A stretch of DNA of 64,000 bases. Origin: Gemmatimonadota bacterium (GTDB lineage: Bacteria > Gemmatimonadota > Gemmatimonadetes > Longimicrobiales > Gaopeijiaceae). Made by a program: the position numbers and the translations under genes. The DNA is taken from the NCBI GenBank assembly GCA_028873845.1, contig JAPPNO010000022.1, positions 1 through 64,000 on the forward strand, read 5' to 3'. Position 1 is the first letter of the stretch. Each line of letters opens with the position of its first letter. This document shows positions 39,019 through 49,108 of this stretch, piece after piece. The notes beneath the pieces were generated by a model. That model did not search any database, was not told where the DNA came from, and was given only the letters and a program-made list of their open reading frames with translations.

Positions 39019-39757
39019 TCAAGGTGAGTACGGGGGGTCGCGACGCTGGGGTGCTGGGATGATGGTGGGGTGTTGGGTTGGGGGCAAGGGTGTGGTGTGG
39101 GGGGTGGGCGTGGGAACGGTGGCCGGGGCGGTCGACGGCGGCGACGGCCATGCACCGAGCGGTTCTCGTAGCGCGCGCCGATGAGCTCGAAGAGAACGCT
39201 GGTTCTCCGCCCCCTCGGACGTGACGTAGGAGAAGTCGTCGAGGATGAGGAGGTGGTACTTGAAGAGCTTGCCGATGGCGGCGTCGAGGGCGAGGTCCCG
39301 GCGCGCCGCCTGGAGCTTCTGCACCAGGCTCGCCGTGCGGTGGTAGAGGACCCGGAACCCGTTCTCGACGAGCCTCAGCCCGAGACCCGCCGCCAAGTGG
39401 CCTTTTTTCCGTGCCAAGCGGGCCGAACAGAAGCACATTGGCCCCTTCCTCGAGCCAGATGTCGCCGCTCGCCAGCACGCCCACACGCGCCTTCGAGACC
39501 GCGGGAACGAGCGTGAAGTCGAAGTGTTCGAGCGTCTTGCCGCGCGGCAGCTTCGCCTCGGCCCGGTGCCGCTCGAAGCGCCGCCGCTCCCGGTCGGTGA
39601 CCTCCTGGGCGGCCAGCGCGGCGAGCAGGCGCGCCGAGGACCAGCCCTCCCGGTCCGCGCGTTCCGTGAAGCTCCGCCACAGGGCCCGCATGGTGGGCAG
39701 GCGCAGTTTGCTTGAGCAGCAGGTCGACTTGTGGCGGGTCCACGACGAAGGGGTCGT

Positions 39758-39761
<4 letters not shown>
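39019..39761 (-). pseudogene. IS21-type istB remnant
   Basis: Frames joined across at least three shifts spell an IstB helper ATPase. It starts MNDPFVVDPPQVDLLLKQ, continues MRALWRSFTERADREGW, then the Walker A region VLLFGPLGTEK. In the next frame are FRVLYHRTASLVQKLQAARR and the Walker B LLILDDFSYV. Shifts lie near 39712, 39405 (an A run) and 39170. The start overlaps the istA remnant stop as ATGA, typical of IS21. Not functional. Confidence 0.8.
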
Positions 39762-40559
<798 letters not shown>

Positions 40560-41126
40560 TCAGGGTGACAAGACGGCAGCCATCGGCTCCAAATCCATAA
40601 GGGATGCCAGTTCCGCACTCAGCGAGTTGCGAATATCGCCGGGTGGTACCGGCAGAAACTTGGCTACAACACTAGGATCAGAAGCCAAAAAGAAATCAAT
40701 GCGACCGCCGGCCGGCCGGTATTCGACGGTTACGTCAGCGCCGGAGGCGGCCACAACCGCCACCGCCACAGCAACTATGCCTTCCTCTTTCAATCCGTGC
40801 TGAATGGCTTCGAAGGCCTCGGCCAACTGATCCCCACTTGCCCCGCAAGCTGCATGGCAGGAGCCTGGCATGAACACAACGTGGCACGCTGACTTGTCCC
40901 CCCCGCAGGTGGCGCACGTGGAGCCACAATCCGGGGGCCACCCACCACACGAATCCCCCCCAAACGGGAATCCATGCCAAACCGTACCATCAGGCGAGTG
41001 ATGGCTACACCAGCCACAAGACGACTCCTCCTGCGCCACACCTACCGTTGGAAACAGGAGAGAAAAGGCGAGGGCCACCCCCACCAAGAGCATGCACACA
41101 GACGGAACGAGGCTACGTTCGGACAT
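40560..41126 (-). CDS. Secreted Cys-rich protein, family A (copy 2)
   Basis: A 188-residue exported protein, signal peptide ending PTVGVAQ. The mature part has CGWC, HGFPFGGDSCGGW, CATCGGDKSACH, CHAACGA, and later VEYRPAGGRIDFFL and a VPPGDIRNSL segment. These match copy 1 and copy 3 position by position. ATG 41126 is chosen because GGAGAAAGG ends 8 bases upstream; an ATG at 41159 would lengthen the signal region. A near-consensus sigma-70 promoter lies at 41196-41225. Its stop codon touches the IS21 remnant. Confidence 0.75.
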   Translation of the reverse strand: MSERSLVPSVCMLLVGVALAFSLLFPTVGVAQEESSCGWCSHHSPDGTVWHGFPFGGDSCGGWPPDCGSTCATCGGDKSACHVVFMPGSCHAACGASGDQLAEAFEAIQHGLKEEGIVAVAVAVVAASGADVTVEYRPAGGRIDFFLASDPSVVAKFLPVPPGDIRNSLSAELASLMDLEPMAAVLSP

Positions 41127-41195
41127 TTCAACAACCTTTCTCCACGGTTTGTTTCGCATCGGATGAGGGATCGTCCTTTCGAAATGTCTTATTGC

Positions 41196-41225
41196 ATTGT
41201 AGTCCGTGAGCAGACGGCGTGTCAA
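41196..41225 (-). promoter_or_regulatory. Near-consensus sigma-70 promoter
   Basis: On the minus strand TTGACA (41225-41220) and TACAAT (41201-41196) are separated by 18 bases. It is 70 bases upstream of the Cys-rich gene at 41126. Such consensus is rare in this GC-rich window. Confidence 0.7.
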
Positions 41226-41324
41226 GCTGGAGCCCAGGGCGGTGTCCAAACCTGTCGGCCAACCCTTTTGACGGGACGTGCGCAGCCCGGCTCGTGGTGA
41301 GGCTACCGCAGCCGCCTCAGGCCT

Positions 41325-41395
41325 CAAGGGCTCATGGCGCCGCTGCGCGACCGGAGGTTCTTCTCGCTCGGCGAACTCCGCGAGGCCGTCCGGCC
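41325..41395 (+). pseudogene. Short istA fragment
   Basis: The plus strand encodes APLRDRRFFSLGELREAVRP, a match to the middle/C-terminal part of IS21 IstA transposases. It is oriented opposite to the larger IS21 remnant and is only about 70 bases long. Confidence 0.5.
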
Positions 41396-41422
41396 GAGGA
41401 TCTGGACCGGCCACAACGACGC

Positions 41423-42874
41423 CTATCCGTCGCGGAGGATCCGATAGACCTCCACCCTCTCGGCACCCCATTCATCGATTCTCACGGTCACGTAGGAATC
41501 CGTTCCGATCCAGCACAGATGGCAATGACTCAGATCCGGCAAGCCGGTTGGGGATGGTTCGTCGAGGAAGCCAAGCCACCGTCCTTCGGGGTTGAAGACA
41601 CTCCAACGATCCGGTAGTCCCGTCTCGGACTCTGACCACTCCCGGACCCAAAGGTGGCCTTCGAGGTCAACAAGCAGACCGTGGACAGGGGGATACGTTT
41701 CCGACTTCGGCGTTGCTTCGATCAGTGGCAATCGCCATTCGCCCTCCGGGAAGACACTCAAGAAGCGTATTCCGTTCTGTGCCCGCGCCCGACGGGCTTG
41801 TTCGGTTACGGGCACCGGACTTGTCGTGCGACGAATGATGCGAACAAGAACTCCGTCGAGCGAAAACTGCTGGATCTCGTTCCTGTCCCCGGAACTGATG
41901 TAGACCGATGCCGGATGACCACCTACCGCAATGTGAGACGTGAGATCAGTGTTGAAGAAGTAGTCGTCAGCCATTAGCTGATAATGGGAAATGGGAGATG
42001 CTCTCCCGAACTCTTCCGGGACGGCCCAATGCTGTCGCCCACCCCAGGTTCCAAAGGAAATGGCGACGTATTCCTTGTCCAGTCTGACGTATTCCTCCGG
42101 ATGATGTCTGACCAGCTCGTAGTCCCGTGGGCGCGTGCGACCACTTGCTTCACGCCTTTTGATGGATACGATGAAGGACCCATCAGGCACTGGATACGTC
42201 CGGGATTCGGCGCTCGCCTGGTCCGGCAACTCGGCCAACGCCCTGCCCAGGTCGGTGGTTCTGCGGTCCAGCACCCTTCCGGCAGTGTCGAAACGCGTGA
42301 CGGGACCCATCCAATGATCCCACACGACCAGGGTGTCCGGCGGAAGATACCGCAGGTGTCGCGGTCGGGAGAATTCGCCGGGCCCTCGCCCTCGTCGGCC
42401 TATCGTCCTGGAGAGCGCGCCCGATGGTTCGAAGAGGTAGAGTTCACGGTTTTCCGACGAAAGCACCGCCACCCTCCCATCCACCAAACGGGCCAGACCA
42501 CTAACTCGCCATATGGCGGCAGAGACACTGTCCTGGGTATTGGTCCCACCGTCGGCCGCGCCAACGCCCGCACTGCCTCCCAAGCTGAACAGGGGATTGG
42601 GGTCAATGGTCCAGAACTGGCCCCGTGGGTGCTCGGGAGCGTGGTTCACTACGATTTCGACACCTGCGGAATCGTGCACCGTGAAAGCCGCCTCCCAGTC
42701 GGGCGAACCAGGGTCGGGGCCATTCTCCCCGTGTGGCGCACGATCACACCCCACCGCAATCGTCGGGACGAAAAGAAACAACTGGACCCAGACCACCGAC
42801 CTCAATGGAAGCAACCCAGCGGCAAATCCACGGATGCGTCGCGCTATCTTAGGGCGAAAGTCCAATGGCGGCAT
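41423..42874 (-). CDS. 6-bladed beta-propeller lipoprotein
   Basis: A 483-residue lipoprotein (lipobox VPTIAVGC, Cys near 43). Shared blocks are FTVHDSAGVEIVVNHAPEH, GRRGRGPGEFSRPRHLRYL, DTLVVWDHWMGPVTRFD and LLVDLEGHLWVREW. It is the nearest relative of the propeller at 37401. Its start overlaps the end of the Cys-rich gene at 42849 by 26 bases, so the pair is translationally coupled in the order peptide then propeller. The ligand and function are unknown. Confidence 0.82.
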   Translation of the reverse strand: MPPLDFRPKIARRIRGFAAGLLPLRSVVWVQLFLFVPTIAVGCDRAPHGENGPDPGSPDWEAAFTVHDSAGVEIVVNHAPEHPRGQFWTIDPNPLFSLGGSAGVGAADGGTNTQDSVSAAIWRVSGLARLVDGRVAVLSSENRELYLFEPSGALSRTIGRRGRGPGEFSRPRHLRYLPPDTLVVWDHWMGPVTRFDTAGRVLDRRTTDLGRALAELPDQASAESRTYPVPDGSFIVSIKRREASGRTRPRDYELVRHHPEEYVRLDKEYVAISFGTWGGRQHWAVPEEFGRASPISHYQLMADDYFFNTDLTSHIAVGGHPASVYISSGDRNEIQQFSLDGVLVRIIRRTTSPVPVTEQARRARAQNGIRFLSVFPEGEWRLPLIEATPKSETYPPVHGLLVDLEGHLWVREWSESETGLPDRWSVFNPEGRWLGFLDEPSPTGLPDLSHCHLCWIGTDSYVTVRIDEWGAERVEVYRILRDG

Positions 42875-43439
42875 CGGATGTCACCTCTCCAAGAGCCGCA
42901 AGTTCCGCCTCCAGCAAGACGCGGATATCGCCGGGCGGAACCGCCAATGTCTTGGCTACAGTATCCGGATCGGATGTTAGAACGAATTCGATCCGACCGG
43001 CCTCAGGCAGATACTCGACCGTCAGACCAGCGGGATGCTCAGCCAGAAGAATGGTCGCGACCGCGACTGGGTCTCGTACCTCAAGAGCCCCTTGAATGGC
43101 GCCTGCGGCACCACCGAGGACACCGCCAGCTGGCCCGCATAGTATGTGACATTGTCCGTCCTGCCTGTCCCTATGGCAGGTCGAACCTGTCCCCCCACAG
43201 CGAGAGCATACCTGACAAGGCAGGTTCGGTGTCGGCCAACTACACTGTTCTCCCCCTTGTGGGAACGAGTGTTTCGGATTGTTCAAATCGGAGCGATCCT
43301 CCACACACCAACCACAGGTCGGGGTCTGCGCCACAGTTGGTGCGGGGACCAACAAGGAGACCGCGATGGCCACCCACACGGAGAGCATGAAGACAGACGG
43401 AACAACGCCACGTGCTGGTATGCGAGTACCTTTCTTCAC
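42849..43439 (-). CDS. Secreted Cys-rich protein, family A (copy 3)
   Basis: A 196-residue exported protein; the signal peptide ends VPAPTVAQ. The mature part shows CGWC, HSFPQGGEQCSW, CQVCSRCGG, CHRDRQDGQCHILCGP, then VEYLPEAGRIEFVLTSDP and VPPGDIRVLLEAELA. GTG start at 43439. It begins a two-gene unit with the propeller at 42874. A TTGCCG/TACTAT promoter pair lies upstream at 43523-43551. Fixed Cys and His spacing with copies 1 and 2 suggests a disulfide- or metal-stabilised domain. Confidence 0.75.
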   Translation of the reverse strand: MKKGTRIPARGVVPSVFMLSVWVAIAVSLLVPAPTVAQTPTCGWCVEDRSDLNNPKHSFPQGGEQCSWPTPNLPCQVCSRCGGTGSTCHRDRQDGQCHILCGPAGGVLGGAAGAIQGALEVRDPVAVATILLAEHPAGLTVEYLPEAGRIEFVLTSDPDTVAKTLAVPPGDIRVLLEAELAALGEVTSDAAIGLSP

Positions 43440-43522
43440 AATTGGCTCTTTCCCGAAAGGATCAGCCCTTCAGGGGTCGGACTTTCGTGCAACGGGTCGA
43501 ATCCGCTATCCAACCTCATTGT

Positions 43523-43551
43523 ATAGTACAGCGCCGTCCGCCACCCGGCAA
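43523..43551 (-). promoter_or_regulatory. Putative sigma-70 promoter
   Basis: Minus strand: TTGCCG (43551-43546), 17 bases, TACTAT (43528-43523), about 85 bases upstream of the Cys-rich gene start at 43439. Confidence 0.45.
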
Positions 43552-43559
43552 GCCAAGAG

Positions 43560-44525
43560 TGAATTGGTGTGAATTGGCAGGGAAGAGTCGAATGGACGAT
43601 TGACCGGACATTCGAGTAGGGTTGCCGAGCGGTCGGTGCCCAATTCGGCGTACCAGTGCCTTGTCCCGCCCATTTTCTCGGTCGATTCTCCCCACGCTCC
43701 GCGCCTACAGTCGAGGAGGCGGGGCGGGCTGTAAGCGACCGCTCGCTTGCTCCACAGGGGTGGAGACATCCGGGACACGTCAACCCGCAGCCGATGCACG
43801 CCGTCGAGCACACGGTCCGTCGCAAGATCAAGAGCTGGTTCGCGATGATGATGCACCTGAAGGCGGACAGGAAGCGGTCCGTCGCCGTGGAGTTCCGGCG
43901 CGTCGTCCAGAGATGATCTTCCTACCCGCCAGGTCATCCGCCGGACCCGCCGCACGACGTTGCGGATCATCGGCTGGCAGCCCACCACCGATCGGCTGTT
44001 CAGTGCCTGGCGAGCCATCGAACGAACAGGCTTCACGTAAACGCCAGATCCTACCTCCCCCACTGCCCCATCCCGTTGCACCGCTTCCGGGACCGGTGAC
44101 TCTCCACACCCAACTACACGCCGGAAAGCCCTGCTTTCAGCCGCCCACGAAGCCTGCACACCCGTCCAGCACCCCGCCACACGGCATTCCTCAGCATCTC
44201 CAGTCCCCTTACTCTGATCCGCACACCCCGACAACCCCTCCGAGAACCCGACTCGCTATGTCTTGGGCCTAGGAGTCTGCGAATCAGCGGGTGGCATACT
44301 TGCGGCTGAGTAGGATGCCGGGGGCACCGCGCTACGGCTAAACAAAAAGGGTGACACCGTGTCACCCTTATCAATCGATGAGCAGAGTCCCGGTCGCGAC
44401 CCTCTGATCTTCTCCCGTCGCCCTGCATAGCGGAACTCGACGACACCCGTGTCGTCCTGGTTTGCCAAGTCAGGGACGCCCTTGGCCCGGTTGTCGGGCC
44501 GATCTGCGGAATAACTCGGCCATTC
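43560..44525. other. Roughly 1 kb without an intact gene
   Basis: Frames here are short and do not resemble known proteins. The stretch includes the palindrome at 44347-44369 and leads into an ECF sigma stub. It is probably decayed DNA between two gene clusters. Confidence 0.4.
44347..44369. repeat. 23-base palindrome, second copy
   Basis: Arms AAGGGTGACAC and GTGTCACCCTT around a central C. It matches the palindrome inside the parB-like gene at 36257, including the TTATC flank, but here it is outside any intact gene. Confidence 0.8.
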
Positions 44526-44530
44526 GGTGG

Positions 44531-44564
44531 ATTGGAGGAGCTACGGGAGCTGCCAACGGAGTGG
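44531..44564 (+). pseudogene. Stub of an ECF sigma gene 3' end
   Basis: GGAGGAGCTACGGGAGCTGC and the bases after it align with the last codons of the sigma genes at 35.7 and 55.9 kb (ELRGLL..W). Only this short end of the gene survives upstream of cassette 1. The promoter-like element 45 bases further on is intact. Confidence 0.55.
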
Positions 44565-44610
44565 CAAACCGGGGTCAGGGGCGGTTTCGGCGCGTTTCGA
44601 AGACCCCACT

Positions 44611-44659
44611 GCCCAAATGGCAAAAAGTGACCCCCCATAAACGGAAGCCCCGGCATTAA
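44611..44659 (+). promoter_or_regulatory. Conserved promoter-like element, cassette 1
   Basis: GCCCAAATGGC, AAAAAGTGACCCCCCAT, 13 bases, GGCATTAA. Nearly identical to the element at 55952-56000. It lies 93 bases before the thioredoxin-like gene of cassette 1. Confidence 0.6.
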
Positions 44660-44751
44660 CAAGGTCAGGTGGCAACGCTCCCCCGCCCGCTGCTGTGCCG
44701 GCGCGGCGCGATGAGCACCTGGCAAAAACCCGGAACCGGAGTTCTTGAGAC

Positions 44752-45354
44752 ATGAAGCGGTACCAGGATGTGGCACTGTTCCTTCTGCTCTTGGCCATCG
44801 TTGCGCAGACCCTTCACGTCATGGTCCGCGCCCAGCCCGCGGACGATACGACGGCCCCGGCACCGACGGCGCTGATCGGGGACACGGTGCCAGCGCTGAC
44901 CGGCTACACCGAAGACAGCGTCCAGACCACGGTTTCCCTCGTAGCCGACGGCCAGCACGCCGCGACGGTCGTCTACGCCTTCCATCCCGCGTGCGCGTTC
45001 TGTGACGCGGTGGCCCCTGAATGGGCCGCCCACTTCGCTGCGGAGGATCCGAACGCGGCTCCCGTTCGAAGGATTGCCGTGACCCGCGAGGTCCCCGAGC
45101 CCGCCGCGACCTACGCCCAGCAGTTCAACTGGGACATCGACCTGTTGAGCGTATCGGGCTTCGCGGAAACGGGCCCGGAGGCCTTCCTGTTATCGAGAAC
45201 CCCTTGGGTCTACGTCTTCGACCCGGACGGCGTCCTCCGGTTCGACGCTCACGGAGCCGATCTGGAGCACGTGGACCGCGCCGTGGCCGAAGTCACCTCC
45301 GTGTCGGGGGCGGCCCGGCGTTCTGGAGTCGGCGAGATGAGCGAAGTGAAGTGA
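44752..45354 (+). CDS. Membrane-anchored thioredoxin-like (TlpA-type) protein, cassette 1
   Basis: A 200-residue protein with an N-terminal hydrophobic anchor (ALFLLLLAIVAQTLHVMV) and no clear cleavage site. Then follows a thioredoxin fold: YAFHPACAFCDAVAPEWAAH carries the CAFC redox pair, and LSRTPWVYVFDPDGVLRFD carries the cis-proline. It is predicted to face the periplasm and exchange disulfides. It is first in cassette 1, and its end overlaps the propeller gene by 4 bases (GTGA). Close paralogues are at 51129 and 56091. A natural partner is the Cys-rich peptide two genes downstream, though this is inference. Confidence 0.82.
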   Translation: MKRYQDVALFLLLLAIVAQTLHVMVRAQPADDTTAPAPTALIGDTVPALTGYTEDSVQTTVSLVADGQHAATVVYAFHPACAFCDAVAPEWAAHFAAEDPNAAPVRRIAVTREVPEPAATYAQQFNWDIDLLSVSGFAETGPEAFLLSRTPWVYVFDPDGVLRFDAHGADLEHVDRAVAEVTSVSGAARRSGVGEMSEVK

Positions 45355-46697
45355 AACGTCTCCCACGCACGCTCGCACTCCCGGTGATCTTGGGCATGTC
45401 CTCATGCGACGGGCCACGACCCGTGGACATGCCGGTCGTCGCGATCGACCCGCAGTCGCTCACCGTGCTGTCTCCCGCCCAGGACGCTTTGTGGGATGTC
45501 AGGGATGTCCTGGTCGCAGACGATACGATATGGGCCCTGACGGCCTCCGCGCCCCACGTTCACGGCTTCGGACCGACCGGGAAGCTGACGGCCAGATTCG
45601 GAAGGGTCGGACAGGGACCCGGTGAGTTCCGTTTTCCATCAGCCATGTGGCCCGGCGGAGTCGGCGGCTCCCTTACGGTGTGGGATTCGGGATCCTTCAC
45701 GGCTCTTACGTTCTCCACCGGCGGAGCTTGGCTCTCCTCTTCACGCACCCCCGTTCGGGGGGCCATCCGGTCGGACATCGGTACCGTCACCTTCGGCGAC
45801 CCACTTCGCGCCGTCCCTGTGACCGGCGGTCTTGTTGTGGCGCGCTACGACTCGGGGGTCAACCACGGACGCGATCTGTGGAACGGACGGCTGGTGCACA
45901 TCCCCGACGACGGCGGTGACCCACGGGTGCTGCTTGACTTCGCCACGGATCTACCGGGAGCCGCTCGCCTCCCCGCCGCCAGCCTCATGGCCCCCGTACC
46001 CCTTTGGGACGGTTGTCCGGATGGACGAATTGCCGTTCTTGATCCCGTTGCCCGGAAGCTCTTCATGGTGGACCCGGCTCGAAACGAGTTTGGCGCCTTC
46101 GCCCTTCCCTGGCATCCCGAACCGTTGGGCACCGACGCCCGCATTGCATACATGAGGTCGAGGGCCCGGGCCGAGACCGCCCGAGGGAGCGTTTCGGAAG
46201 CCGAGATCACTCGCCTTGCCACCGAGGCGGCCGCGAGTCTCGCCGAGCTGTTCGCGAAGGAGGAGCCACTCGGGGTGGACCTCAAGTGTGCCCCGGACCG
46301 GGTCTGGATCCGGAGCTTCGAGGGATCTGATCCTCTCGGCAATGGTCCCCTGTGGAGAACAGTGAGCCTCCACCGGGCGCTCCCCGCCTTCTCCCGCGTG
46401 GTCTTCCCCGCCGGTTTCATCCCACACCGCATTACCGAGTCGCTTGCCTTCGGCGTGGTCGCCGACGCCGGTGGCCTGCAGCGCCTCGCGACCGTCCTTG
46501 TTCCGCCATTCGCCCGTCAACGCTCGCACCATCACCACCTGCCATCCCGGCCACAGGCCAGGCGTGGCCCACGAATTCAGGAGATCTCAAGCCGTGAAAA
46601 ACAAGCCCATTTGGATACTAATCGCGTTTCTCGCCAATCTCGCACTCCTGCCGCTCGTCACAGGAGCGTCGGAGGGGAGGGCGCAGGAAGCTCGTAG
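45351..46697 (+). CDS. 6-bladed beta-propeller lipoprotein, cassette 1
   Basis: A 448-residue lipoprotein (lipobox VILGMSSC, Cys near 19). Family segments are ALWDVRDVLVADDTIWALTA, GRVGQGPGEFRFPSAMWP, RAVPVTGGLVVARYDSGVNH and WDGCPDGRIAVLDPVA. It differs from the propellers at 37.4 and 41.4 kb and is closest to the paralogue at 51704. The last 35 codons run into the Cys-peptide gene in another frame, whereas the cassette 2 paralogue stops at that gene's start. The extended tail is probably a lost stop codon or small shift. GTG start overlaps the thioredoxin-like gene stop. Confidence 0.78.
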   Translation: MKRLPRTLALPVILGMSSCDGPRPVDMPVVAIDPQSLTVLSPAQDALWDVRDVLVADDTIWALTASAPHVHGFGPTGKLTARFGRVGQGPGEFRFPSAMWPGGVGGSLTVWDSGSFTALTFSTGGAWLSSSRTPVRGAIRSDIGTVTFGDPLRAVPVTGGLVVARYDSGVNHGRDLWNGRLVHIPDDGGDPRVLLDFATDLPGAARLPAASLMAPVPLWDGCPDGRIAVLDPVARKLFMVDPARNEFGAFALPWHPEPLGTDARIAYMRSRARAETARGSVSEAEITRLATEAAASLAELFAKEEPLGVDLKCAPDRVWIRSFEGSDPLGNGPLWRTVSLHRALPAFSRVVFPAGFIPHRITESLAFGVVADAGGLQRLATVLVPPFARQRSHHHHLPSRPQARRGPRIQEISSREKQAHLDTNRVSRQSRTPAARHRSVGGEGAGSS

Positions 46698-46824
46698 CGC
46701 TTTCTTCTTCCATTGCTGCAAGAAGACGACATCCGGGCGGCCCTACTGCTGTGACAGGTGTTGCCTCTTCGTATGGAACTGTCTGACCAACGAGGACTGC
46801 GAGAGGCTAGAACAGCATGAATGA
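46594..46824 (+). CDS. Short Sec-exported 8-Cys peptide, cassette 1
   Basis: A 76-residue precursor with a signal peptide of 31 residues (KPIWILIAFLANLALLPLV, ending EGRAQ). The mature peptide is about 45 residues with cysteines spaced CC-x9-CC-x2-CC-x5-C-x5-C. The same spacing is found in the paralogue at 52948. The GTG start is preceded by AGGAGAT. It overlaps the end of the propeller gene. No known peptide family is recognised; a disulfide-rich, secreted effector or signal is the simplest reading. Too small to be found by most automatic annotation. Confidence 0.78.
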   Translation: MKNKPIWILIAFLANLALLPLVTGASEGRAQEARSAFFFHCCKKTTSGRPYCCDRCCLFVWNCLTNEDCERLEQHE

Positions 46825-46998
46825 AGCCCCCGGGGGCCCCGATCGGGGTCCGTTTCGGTCTTCGGCCCCGTCGGGGTCAGTCTTGGGAGGTCGCTGGCTT
46901 GCCTCCCACATGGGCTCTCCGCCACCTGGCGGAAATCCCGGGATACCGAGGGGATTCGCCTCTCGGACCCATCCACCTCCCTCACAGGAGACAGTCAC

Positions 46999-47709
46999 AT
47001 GACGACACCTTGCAACTCTCGAGCAGGAGCCCACACCTTGCGGAATAGGCTCGGCCTCATCGCCAGTCTGTTCGTGTTCGCCACCATCGCCGGTGCGTGC
47101 GACAGCGACCTGGCGCAGGTCACGTCGGCCAAAGTTGGTCCCCATTTGTTCGCGGGCGACGCCGACGATCCTCCGCAGGACTACGAATGCAAGTTTTACT
47201 GGGTCGGGTTCGTTCCCCAGGATGATTCGACGGTGGTTCTCGATACCATCTACCTGGAGCCCGACGACCCCACGGGGTACAACGGGTTTATCTACGCGAA
47301 CCCCGTCAACATCATCGAGGAGTCCCCGTACCAGAAGCAGGTGGTGAACTTCAGGTGGCACCTGCAGCCGCCATCTTCGGTCTACGGCCAGAGCTACGAC
47401 CACATCTCGTGGGAGTGCGCGGACTCAGTAGACATCCCGGTCGAAGTGGAGCTCATTGTGCCTGAGGACTGGCCCCAGAACCCGTTCGAGATCACGGATT
47501 GGGAAGGCGGGAAGGTACTTGCGTTTTCGCTTCTCACCAATTCATGGCCCCATGACTTTGATGGGATGGAGTTCCGGTTGGTCGACGCCACTGAAATGGT
47601 GTACGCCATCGCTCCGATTCACATCACAGTGGCCCAGGAGCCACCACCCTGTCCGGACTTTGCGTGCGGGGCGGGAACCGGGGGAACAGCAGCGAGCGGG
47701 GGTGGATAG
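46999..47709 (+). CDS. Putative lipoprotein, unknown, only in cassette 1
   Basis: A 236-residue protein with a signal sequence ending FVFATIAGAC, likely lipidated at Cys near 34. The mature part is rich in aromatic and acidic residues (ECKFYWVGFVPQDDS, LEPDDPTGYNGFIYANP) and ends in a Gly/Ala/Ser tail. No family is recognised. ATG 46999 is preceded by AGGAGA. It sits between the Cys peptide and the membrane protein and has no counterpart in cassettes 2 and 3, so it may be an insertion. Confidence 0.65.
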   Translation: MTTPCNSRAGAHTLRNRLGLIASLFVFATIAGACDSDLAQVTSAKVGPHLFAGDADDPPQDYECKFYWVGFVPQDDSTVVLDTIYLEPDDPTGYNGFIYANPVNIIEESPYQKQVVNFRWHLQPPSSVYGQSYDHISWECADSVDIPVEVELIVPEDWPQNPFEITDWEGGKVLAFSLLTNSWPHDFDGMEFRLVDATEMVYAIAPIHITVAQEPPPCPDFACGAGTGGTAASGGG

Positions 47710-47914
47710 CATGCAAGAAACATAGGGAACAAGGCGTCAAGGAACGAATACGAGAGCAAGCTCTAATGTTCCGAGGGCACTGGTCGGCTAGCTTCCGTCT
47801 CGGGGTGTGAACAGCGGTGGCGCGGACCGCCAGCTCGGGTGAACCAAACCCGTGACGGGGGCAGCGAACCTCGCTCCCATTGACAGACGCCCACCCCCAC
47901 GCCCTACTCAATCC

Positions 47915-49108
47915 ATGACGAGGACCTTCCACAGCCGACTCCGACATCCCGGTGCGCAAGAGGGTACCGGCGTTGTGGCGTTCGCCCGTCTCGCCGGAAT
48001 CTGGTTCCTGGGTCTGTTCGGGCTCTGTGTTCTCTACATGTGGACCGCCTTCACAGGGTTGCGAGCAGAAACGACGAGCCTGGGCCGATTGGTCATGGTG
48101 GCTGGCCCCATGACCTTCGCGTTGTCGCTCCTTGTCGCGCCAGCGGTATTCGCTGCTGCTCGGGATCGCTTCGATCTCTCCGGTGGCCAACTGTCGGGTA
48201 CACGAGCCCGTCAATGGGCTCTCCTGGTCGCCTTCGCGCTGACCGCCTATCTGCTCTCCGCATTTGGTCCCGCCATCGCCGAATCCCTGGTGGAAGCGGG
48301 CCAGGGCACACCGCCCGAACCGGCCAGGGCAACGCCGAGAACGCTGCGGTTCGTTCGCTCTGCACTTCCGGTCACCGTGGGGCTTCTCATCATTGTCGCG
48401 GGATGTGCCGGTGCGCTCGTCGGGCATTTGACAAGGGGGTGGCGTCCCCACAAGCGCGATGTCGCGCACTGGTTCGCGTGTCTGACTCTGGTGGCTTCGT
48501 TTCTGCTTCCGCTACTGATCGCTCCCAGCTTCATTCTGAACCGCGGCGCCTCGGCCGCATGGATCATCCTGGGTCCCCTGTTCCTGCCGACCCTCCTGAC
48601 CGCTCTCCTCGCCTGGCGGGAGCGCCACGCATTGGGCCTCTCCATCGGCCTGCGATTCGCGAGCACCGCAGACGCGGTGGACCCGGAGTCACTGGATCGG
48701 ATCGTGTCCGCCGTCGCCCAGGATTCGGATTCGGACCTCGACACCGTGGCCCGCACCGGGCCCGAGGGTGAAATGGCGCACTTCGCAAGCGCCATTCGCC
48801 GCATCGCCGCACCTACGGCAACCCTTTCCGAAAGCAAGGCCAGGGAGATCGTCAGAGCCCTGCAGCCGGCACCCGGCGCCGCTGAGCCGACGACCACCGG
48901 AAAGAAGAGGCTGCGACTCGAGCTGACCCGCATCGGCCGGTTCTACACCGGTTGGACCTGCCTTGCCGCGGGGCTCCTGCTCGTCAGCCCGATTGGCGGG
49001 GTGCCGATGAGCGTCGTCCCGGCCGTGGCCGTGGGTTTCGTGGGATCCGCAGGGATTGTCTGGATTGCGAACCGCCGTCCGAAGCCAACCGCGGCGGCGG
49101 GCACGTGA
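47915..49108 (+). CDS. Multi-pass membrane protein, cassette 1
   Basis: A 397-residue protein with about six N-terminal helices, a soluble segment of about 100 residues (DPESLDRIVSAVAQDS, LSESKAREIVRAL), and two C-terminal helices (WTCLAAGLLLVSPIGGVP). A paralogue of equal size and order lies at 53237, and a decayed copy at 59.5-60.05 kb. The end overlaps the AraC-like gene by 4 bases. Function unknown; candidate roles are transport, immunity or signal relay for the peptide cassette. A faint resemblance to LptF/LptG topology is not convincing. Confidence 0.72.
   Translation: MTRTFHSRLRHPGAQEGTGVVAFARLAGIWFLGLFGLCVLYMWTAFTGLRAETTSLGRLVMVAGPMTFALSLLVAPAVFAAARDRFDLSGGQLSGTRARQWALLVAFALTAYLLSAFGPAIAESLVEAGQGTPPEPARATPRTLRFVRSALPVTVGLLIIVAGCAGALVGHLTRGWRPHKRDVAHWFACLTLVASFLLPLLIAPSFILNRGASAAWIILGPLFLPTLLTALLAWRERHALGLSIGLRFASTADAVDPESLDRIVSAVAQDSDSDLDTVARTGPEGEMAHFASAIRRIAAPTATLSESKAREIVRALQPAPGAAEPTTTGKKRLRLELTRIGRFYTGWTCLAAGLLLVSPIGGVPMSVVPAVAVGFVGSAGIVWIANRRPKPTAAAGT

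Noticed and set aside
46594-46824. Lanthipeptide or other RiPP precursor
   Set aside because: A Sec signal peptide replaces a leader, and no modification enzyme or dedicated ABC exporter is nearby; a disulfide-rich exported peptide is a simpler reading.
47915-49108. Assignment of the cassette membrane protein to LptF/LptG
   Set aside because: The size and helix-rich ends are similar, but there is no jellyroll domain between helix sets and no clear signature, so only membrane protein is stated.
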